Below are positions 24,901-33,900 of a stretch of 64,000 nt of DNA, one piece after another. Source of the stretch: Molanna angustata (taxonomy: Eukaryota; Arthropoda; Insecta; Trichoptera; Molannidae); assembly GCA_963576475.1 (NCBI GenBank), contig OY754986.1, forward strand, positions 10,205,321 through 10,269,320, read 5' to 3'. The notes beneath the pieces were generated by a model. That model ran no database searches. It was not told where the DNA came from and saw only the letters and a list, made by a program, of their open reading frames with translations. Position 1 is the stretch's first letter, and the number at the start of each line of letters is the position of its first letter. Made by a program: the position numbers and the translations under genes.

Positions 24901-27900
24901 TATAATGTTAATATTTAATTCTCTTAAAAAAATTAAAAAAAAATTCTGTTATTATAATGTTGAGATATTTATGGCAGTACCTGACACAAACAGTCTTGGA
25001 ATGGTAATGTCTCAATACCGATGGCTTCCATACGGTGCATCTGTTCTTCATAGAAGTACTCCAGCTCATACATTGATAGGTAACCATCACCGTCAAGGTC
25101 CATACACCTAAAAAAAAAATCAGTTAAAAATAATTGTATAGAATCATTAATGATCAGTCCGATATATTGTAGTATACCGGATAGTAGTCGCCGCATATTG
25201 GAGTGGCAGGGTTTGAACCAGCCGGACACGTGAAGTAATTATTAATTATTGATTGCATGAGAATAAAAATTACAGAACTGTTATTTATTTCAGAGAATTT
25301 TGTATCATTCAGTAAACCCTCATCACTGAATGATTGAATGAAGCTATGAGACTAATTCTATAACGCTGTTATTTGAAAATGAAACAATACGACACAATTG
25401 AACTTTTCATTAAAAAAACTAATGAAAGCAACAAGGAAACGTAGAAAGTAATTAAAATATGCAGAAGAAATATTGTTCAGGAATTATTTGACAAATATAA
25501 TTTTTGAAAGACGAGTCCAACACAACAAAAAGCTGTTTTACAGTAGCTGGGACCGCATCAGAAACGAGACTATCAGGTCTATATGCAGCGTTGAGGAAAT
25601 AACAAGATGGGGACGTAGCAGAAAACATAAAAATGAATCAATGGGTTAGACAAGATATAAATAAAAATTCAAGCAAAGATGACATATTTTGTCTATGCAA
25701 ATGATATGCAATATAATGTAGGGTCAATCCATGTCAACTTACCTGAACCAATATTCGATAGCGGTGGGATGTTGCTTGTCCTCTTCGGCAAGCAGGAACC
25801 AGACAAACTCCGTGTAGGACATTCGAGGCTCCTCTCCCTCGCGTTGGTTGGTGCGACGTACCCCGCGCGTCACACAGCCCGATACCACCCGTTCAATCAT
25901 GCGACTGGATAAAGCTACAAAATATCAACATTTTATTAATACTTAAATTGATATTTAATTGTCTTGTCCTGGTGTGAGGTTAAAATGTTTAACACATATG
26001 TTTCTTTATACTTGGTTTATTCGTAGCAGAGCTCTTGGCCGAACAAGTACCTACACTGTTATATACCTAACTAACTGTATAGCGTGCGGAAGCGGTAAGA
26101 CGCCGCGAATCGCATCTCTACCGTATTTATATCCTTTATCGGGGAAGGGGGTAATACCACGTATTCTAATGCACCACATTTAATAATTATTTTACACATG
26201 AATACAATACATTTAAAATGACACTAATAATATAAAGCAGACAACACTTTAGCATAGTGGAACACAGAAGAGAAAAACTTTCTGAATATTTGAAGGTGGT
26301 GGAGCACGAGAATATATTAAATTTGATTTTCATTTCAGTAGCAACATGTCCATGTTAAGACTAATCGATATTCAATAAAAATATTTCCTATACCAAATGG
26401 CATTCCAGATGTTACTATGGGCTACTCGGGCATCTTAAGTCAAGACTTCTTCTTCTTCTTCCTTTTCATAGATCCGAACATCTGTTTCTACCACTATTCT
26501 GTCTCCTGCGATGTGGACTGCCAGCTGTCTCGCCATCTCTTTGGAGGTCTTCCTGGTGCTCTTCTTCCAGCTGGGTTCTCCTGGAGAGCGATACGTGGGA
26601 GTCTATTTTAATCCATTCTGTTAACATGTGAGCTCCAATATCACCTCCGTTGTCTTTCCCATCTGACGATGTCTTCCCCATCTGACGATGTCTTCCGTAC
26701 TACACTTTTTTCTTATTTCGGGATGCCTAAAGGAAAGTATATGGAGGAATAAACACATGAATATCGAAAGCAAAGTCCGAATATATAAAACATGTGTAAG
26801 ACCCATTGCCACCTACGGGATAGAGACCAGAGCAAACACAATGAGAACAAAACCTCTTCTGAGAACATCAGAGATGAAGACATTGAGATGTATAACCGGA
26901 AACACTCTAAGAGACCGAATTCGAAATACTGAAATGAGAAAAATGTGTAGTACAGAAGTCAAGACTAATCTCACGAAATACTAAGGTCCTTATATATAAA
27001 ACTTTTCTCCGACCAGTCCTAACATATGGAGCGGAATGTTTGGCACTGACTAAATAGAACGAATATATGCTATTGGTGTTTGAAAGGAAGATATTAAGGA
27101 AAATCTTTGGCCCAACTAACGATGGAGGAGTTTGGAGAATACGGTACAATCATGAGCTAGAGGCAATGTACAATGAAACAAATGTAGACTAATTTATTAA
27201 ACTTCAGCGCCTATGTTGACTTGGACATGCTTGACGTGCTGTGCAACATCAGGGAAATGGACCTGATGAATTAGTCGATAGGAAGGGATGGATACGATTT
27301 TTGGAGGAGGCCGGGTCCACAGTGGACTGTAGTGCCAGTGATGGTGAAACAATATTCTACCCTAATGAGTATACCTTTTTTGGAAGTCAGAAGTCGAATT
27401 TGCTCCAAAATATGCTAGGCATGTTACTAAATTATATTGGGAACAGTAACAGACCAACTTTGCAGTTGATCTATTCAAACATTTGTTTTTTTCGACATTT
27501 CTTTCTTTTTGGTATTGGTTTCGCCAATGTATTGATGAGGAGGTAAAGTGACGGTGTGTATGTGACTGGATTGAATGTTAGTGGAATAAATTCCGCCTTC
27601 CCAGTATCCAGTACTTTGCCCTTTTCCTACCCACATTCATTGTCCATTTTCACTCGCAATAATAATATCATCGCCGCGCAGTACCTAGCTATGTAAAAAT
27701 ATAGTGGTATGTAGTTACCTACAAATGTTAAATTCAATATTATGTTCCGTTTTTATTTGAATTTTTGAGTTGTGATTTTACTTTTATTTTTTAACAATAA
27801 TTACTAATGTCAAAACTGTGTAAAATGGTGTTTGTTGTTATCAACTTGAACCTCGGATGATTAATAATCCGCATCTAAACGCATATAATTTTGTATCCCT

Positions 27901-30900
27901 CATCTGAGAAAAAACAATACGATTATCGTGCACGCATTGATTTTTAGTTAAAACATTTTCATCCCGCTAATTTTACCTATTTGTTATTGTGTTGTGTATT
28001 CAATATTCAAGTGTTTCGTCATCAGGAGCTGAGAGGAATGTTCCAGAATCCTACAGCCTTCCAGATACCTTCAGGTAGGATCTTTGTTTCAATTAGTCTG
28101 GTTTGAGTCATTTGGCATCCCGTTAACATTTGTCTCTTCCAAATATAGGTGAAACCACGCACCCCATTAAAAAACCCTCACACATAATAATATCAATTCA
28201 ACAACAAATTCAATAAACTATTTAACTACGCATCGCATCCGCCACACCAGGTATTCTATTCAATTGATACATTTGTGTCAATTATTTTATACTGTGTCTA
28301 GTTTTCTGTCTATTTTGTTTCTGTATAATTTTTATCTGTTTGCAATTATTTTTAGTATAGTAACACATAAATGGCTTATGCTGTATATTGTACAAATAAA
28401 TAAATAAATATTCACTGACTAGTTACATAATACTTTATTAAACCAAATATAAAGTACATAAATATATGATATAAGATGTGACTAACCATGATCATTGTGT
28501 CTTGCCAAATCCTGTTTGTCTATGAACAAATCGTGGTCTCGGTCCAATTCCCAAAATTTACAGTAAATCACATAGAAATGCTCGTAACTGAAATCAAACA
28601 TCATTCATTACATATACCTAGTTTGAATTATGGTAGAATGACAAAAAAAAAACTATAACATGAAACAATACATATATTAAATACAGATCGATAATAATAA
28701 ATTTTCATAAATATGTCATAAAGATATTTTTAATGATACTATATTTATACTTTTAATGATACCCAAACAGTTTTCTTGTACCAAGACCCTCTAACAAACT
28801 GACATGATGACAATACCCATTCCGTACATTTTTTCTTTCGAATCCACTTATGAATTGGATCATAAAAGTTTCGTATTTAGATACTGTTAATCTAAAAAAT
28901 ATTCTATATGACCTCTACCAGAGGTCAAAGTAGTCATTTTTTTATATTTTTCTGCCTCGTGTTTAACAATATGAAAATAATCATTTATGGTCTTTGCAAT
29001 ACGTAGTATGCAATAGTGTGTCATTTTAAGTGCATTAGTATCTGTTGTTTTAGTGTGTCACGCGCCAATTGATAATCATGTAAATTTTTGTAATATGTTA
29101 TGATTTTTTGTAATAAGTACAAGGTTTTGGTGTTCTCCGAGCTCTTCTTTCATTTTTCAAGGATCATAATCAGTCCCCATAATAAGAATTGGTGGTGGAG
29201 GGTAAGACTACTTTATTTGAACTTCAATCAACAAAAATATGAGTAGGTACCTACCTAAAATATGCCGTGACCTGATTGATGTCTTCTTCTTCTTCCAAAA
29301 GTTGCAAAACTTGAAGAAGATCCGATCTTCTCAACTCTGTGATGGTGATTCTTCCCGACCATGATCTATTCACGCAGTAGAATATCCTAGCAATAACCTG
29401 AAATATTCCAAATATACAAGTCATGGTAAAAGTAATATCAATTTTTATAAGCTGATAGGAAAATTCGGCTTCAGCCAAACAAATTTGACTATGTTTTAAT
29501 ATTTATTTAATATTGTGACTCGGGCAACTAAAAGGTACTATGTCAAATATTCATTTAACACGCACCCAATAACAAGTTGCCACATGCTGGAGACTTATGA
29601 TACTAATAGTCTCACAGATCCAGACTGAAAACACAATTAAAAATTGTGTCTTCACCGGGAATCGAACCCGGGACCTTTGGATCAGTAGTCAGATACCCAA
29701 CCAACTGAGCCACGAAGGCCAACGAATATATATTTATCGTTGTAGTAGGATGACCATTTTGGCTGATTAGACCCTTATCAACTGGTAAGAATGTTGTTTT
29801 TTCTTATATACTGAAATTACAAGTTTTTTTTTAAAAATTCACCCTTGGTACACTAAGCAAAATAACCCACAGTAAAAACATATCTATAAATACGTAAGTC
29901 TCATCCCTTCTGTAGCAATATTTATTATTTAATGTGAGTTGGTGCTATAGGTATCTATATAACTCAAAAACACCTGAATAGACGTAAATTTCAACATCAC
30001 CTATACTACGTCGGTTTAGGATTTTTCACAATGGTAATTTGTACCGAAATTTAATTGTATAATTGTAGAAACATAATCAAATTTGTTTAATTTAAAAATA
30101 CCTAGTATAATGGAGTTAAATACCATCAGTATTGACAATTTAAAAATACCTAGTATAATGGAGTTAAATACCATCAGTATTGACAATTTAAAAATACCTA
30201 GTATAATGGAGTTAAATACCATCAGTATTGACAATTTAAAAATACCTAGTATAATGGAGTTAAATACCATCAGTATTGACAATTTAAAAATACCTAGTAT
30301 AATGGAGTTAAATACCATCAGTATTGACAATTTAAAAATACCTAGTATAATGGAGTTAAATACCATCAGTATTGACAATTTAAAAATACCTAGTATAATG
30401 GAGTTAAATACCATCAGTATTGACAATTTAAAAATACCTAGTATAATGGAGTTAAATACCATCAGTATTGACAATTTAAAAATACCTAGTATAATGGAGT
30501 TAAATACCATCAGTATTGACAATTTAAAAATACCTAGTATAATGGAGTTAAATACCATCAGTATTGACAATTTAAAAATACCTAGTTTAATGGAGTTAAA
30601 TACCATCAGTATTGACAATTTAAAAATACCTAGTATAATGGAGTTAAATACCATCAGTATTGACAATTTAAAAATACCTAGTATAATGGAGTTAAATACC
30701 ATCAGTATTGACAATTTAAAAATACCTAGTATAATGGAGTTAAATACCATCAGTATTGACAATTTAAAAACAACAAAGGATTTATTTTATTCTTTTTCGA
30801 TGGCTCTACAACCCAAGTTGGGCCTTGGCCTCCTTCAACTTTTGCCTCTAACCCCGTCTGGCTGCCGTCCTCCAGTTTGTAACACTTAAGAGCTGTACTG

Positions 30901-33900
30901 CATCCCTTCTCACCTATTCCTCCCATCGCAACCTGGGTCTTTCTATGTTCCTTCTTCCTCCTGGACGACCAGTAATAATTCTCTTAGGAATTTTCATATT
31001 TGGCATTCTCTGAACACGTCCAGCCCATCTCAATCTTGATAGTCTTATATGTGTTGAGATACTGGGTGATTCATATATTCTGTGCAGTTCTTCGTTTCGC
31101 CTTATACGCCACTCTTCCCCATCTTTCACTGGACCACATATGCGGCGGAGAACTTTCCTCTCAAATTTGTCCGAAGCTTCAGCGGATTTTATTGTAAGTG
31201 TCAACGTTTTGCACCCGTATGTAACCACAGTCGTAATAATTGTCTTGTATACGATTAATTTGGTTTACCTATGAACGTTTCGAGACTTAAACACTGGCAC
31301 CAAGGAGAAATATGTTCTGTTACCTGCTGAGATTCTTTTCTTTATTTCCTCCGCCTCCTCATTGAATTCCGTGAGATGAGATCCCAAGTATTTTATTAGG
31401 AAAATCAATTATCTCTCTCCCCAGTCTCAATCCTGCTGATTGGTTTGCAGAAGAAGTCTACATCTCGATTTCCACTTCGCTCTATCTTCTGCAGCCCTCT
31501 TCAGCTCAACATATGTGGTGCAGTTCATGTCTTCGCAGTATCATCAATTAAGAAATAAAGTAAGCCTATACCATAGATTTTTATTATAATATACTAGATG
31601 TCGTAGTTAGCAAATTTTGTATGAATCGAAGTGAGGCATTTTTCCGGGGGATTTTTGACGTTTTGGTGGGCAGACCACATCATTTTTTTATAGAGAATAA
31701 TGACTAATGTGAATTGTTTTCGGATTTATTTTTCGAAAAAACATTTTGTTTATTAAGATTTAGAGAACAGTTATCTAGGATGTGTTGAAATGTAAGGAAA
31801 ACTGAAATATGTTGCCAACCAAAACGTCAAACGCGCGATATTCCATGACTCACTTTTTACATGGAGTACTACATCTAGTATATTATAATAAAAATATATG
31901 ATCCTTACTGGATGTGAACCCTTATACACTGAGTCATGTCATATTAACCATTATTAACTTATTATTTTCTTAAACTACATGATTTCTATTATGATAACAA
32001 TGTCTTACCGTATGTACATATCTGGAGTGGAACTCTGTGGCTTCCTTCAAGAAAGAAAGGCCTGGATGCGAGTCCACAACATCTTGGACTAATGGGGCCA
32101 ACTCCTCTGGACCAAGGGTGTCTGATGAGCCTCTAGTAAGCACATAAACAAACCTCGAAGCCTGGTCGTGGCACTGTGTTATCACCCTGGAAATAAATCA
32201 TGTCGATTCTGTTGAGAAAATCTATTTTTTCATGAAAAATCAATAAATCACTTAAAAAGAAAAAAAATAATATAGGCTGCACAATACACTCGCAATTATC
32301 AATAATAAATTGGTAAGTGATGTATTTGACTTCTATTCAAAATAAAAATATGCAAATGCTTCTTGGTTATGATTTACTTATGAGGTCTGTTCTCCATAGG
32401 ATCGCTCCACCTTGGAAGTGAGTTCTCAGCTATCCTTTCATCTTTTGAGAGGTCTTCTACTACTTACTATGCACTAACTTCACCATGTCGACATTCCGAC
32501 GAGAACTCTACAATCTTGTAGCCCCGAAAAGTAACTTTAGAGCATCAGACTTTTTGAAAAAAATATGGTGCACTCTTATGGCATACGGCGAGTCATTTGT
32601 CAACTAATCTTACTCATGATACCTATGTTAAATCTATGGTTTATCAATGACCCGTAATTCACAAAAAAAAACCATGCAGTAGTCATTTCAGTTCAACTGT
32701 TTATTAACATTTCTAAGTCAATATCTGCAAGGTTTAAGAATTCTCCGGATGAGGCTGATTATGTTGTTCAATATAAGCTATAAGGCACAGGAAGCAATGT
32801 TAAAAAAAACTTACTGCCTCCAGAAGTCAATGAACTTGTGTCCTTCCACAGGCGAGTGAAGGTTTCTCTGTGTGGCGAGGAAGAGTGGTGCCTTCCAGTA
32901 AAGAGGACACTCACACGCCTTCACAATGTGATGGAAACTCTCTCGGGGTACCTGATTAAAAATAATCATCAATTACAACCTTAAACTTTCCTTTAATGTG
33001 AGAAAAATATCGTCTTCAAATCAAATTCTTGCTGTGCAGTGTGCAGATTCAACTTGCTGCTAATGCAACGACAGCATCATAATTTTCAAAAACCACATAA
33101 ATTTTTCCTTTGATTTTCCTTTATTCCTTTTTTTCATTTCCTTTTATTCCTTTTTGACACAACAGCCCGAATATGGAATGATCTTCTGAATTGTGTTTCC
33201 AACTTCTTACAACTTGGTTCTTTTTAAGATCCAAGTTCATATTTTACTGAACAGATTGCAAACCCTCCCCAACGCTTCTTCGGAAGAGTATAATAGACCC
33301 AAATCCTAATTGCTGTTGTCCTCTATGTAGCCATGCTAAAATAAAAAGGAAATTATTTCAAGAAAAAGGAAATTATTTCTTGAATATATTGAGATTTCTT
33401 TTATTTCACCTATTTTGCAGAGAAATGAAAAAAAAAATATATAGATTTTTTTAAACAGAATGGTTTTTGAGACAAAATATTTATATAATGAAAACAACTA
33501 TACATAGTATTGATCATTTTCTGTTCATTTTGAGTAATTATTAAGCAAACTAATATGGTTTGGTAAGCACAAAAACTACCGTTCTAAGAAATTTCAATAT
33601 AAAAATTTAAAACTGTATCGCTTGTTTGGAAATTAATTTCCTTCAAAATCAAATATTATGAATCAAACTAAAGGGACCTTATTAAATTGATTAAGACAAT
33701 GTGATATTGAAATATTAAAGGAAGTTATGACTTAGTAAAGATCTAATTAATTAAATGAAATAAAACACAACTTTGTGTACACCACTACAATTATAACTTT
33801 TATTCAAATGAATAAAAATTCCTCTACATGTTACGAGAACAAAGTTGTTCCCTTCCTTAGTAGGTATTACATCTTTATTACATGATTATCTTTAGCACAG

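Noticed and set aside
30016..30889. 268- and 248-codon repetitive proteins on both strands
   Set aside because: Product of a stop-free 48-bp tandem repeat whose period is a multiple of three; located in an intron.
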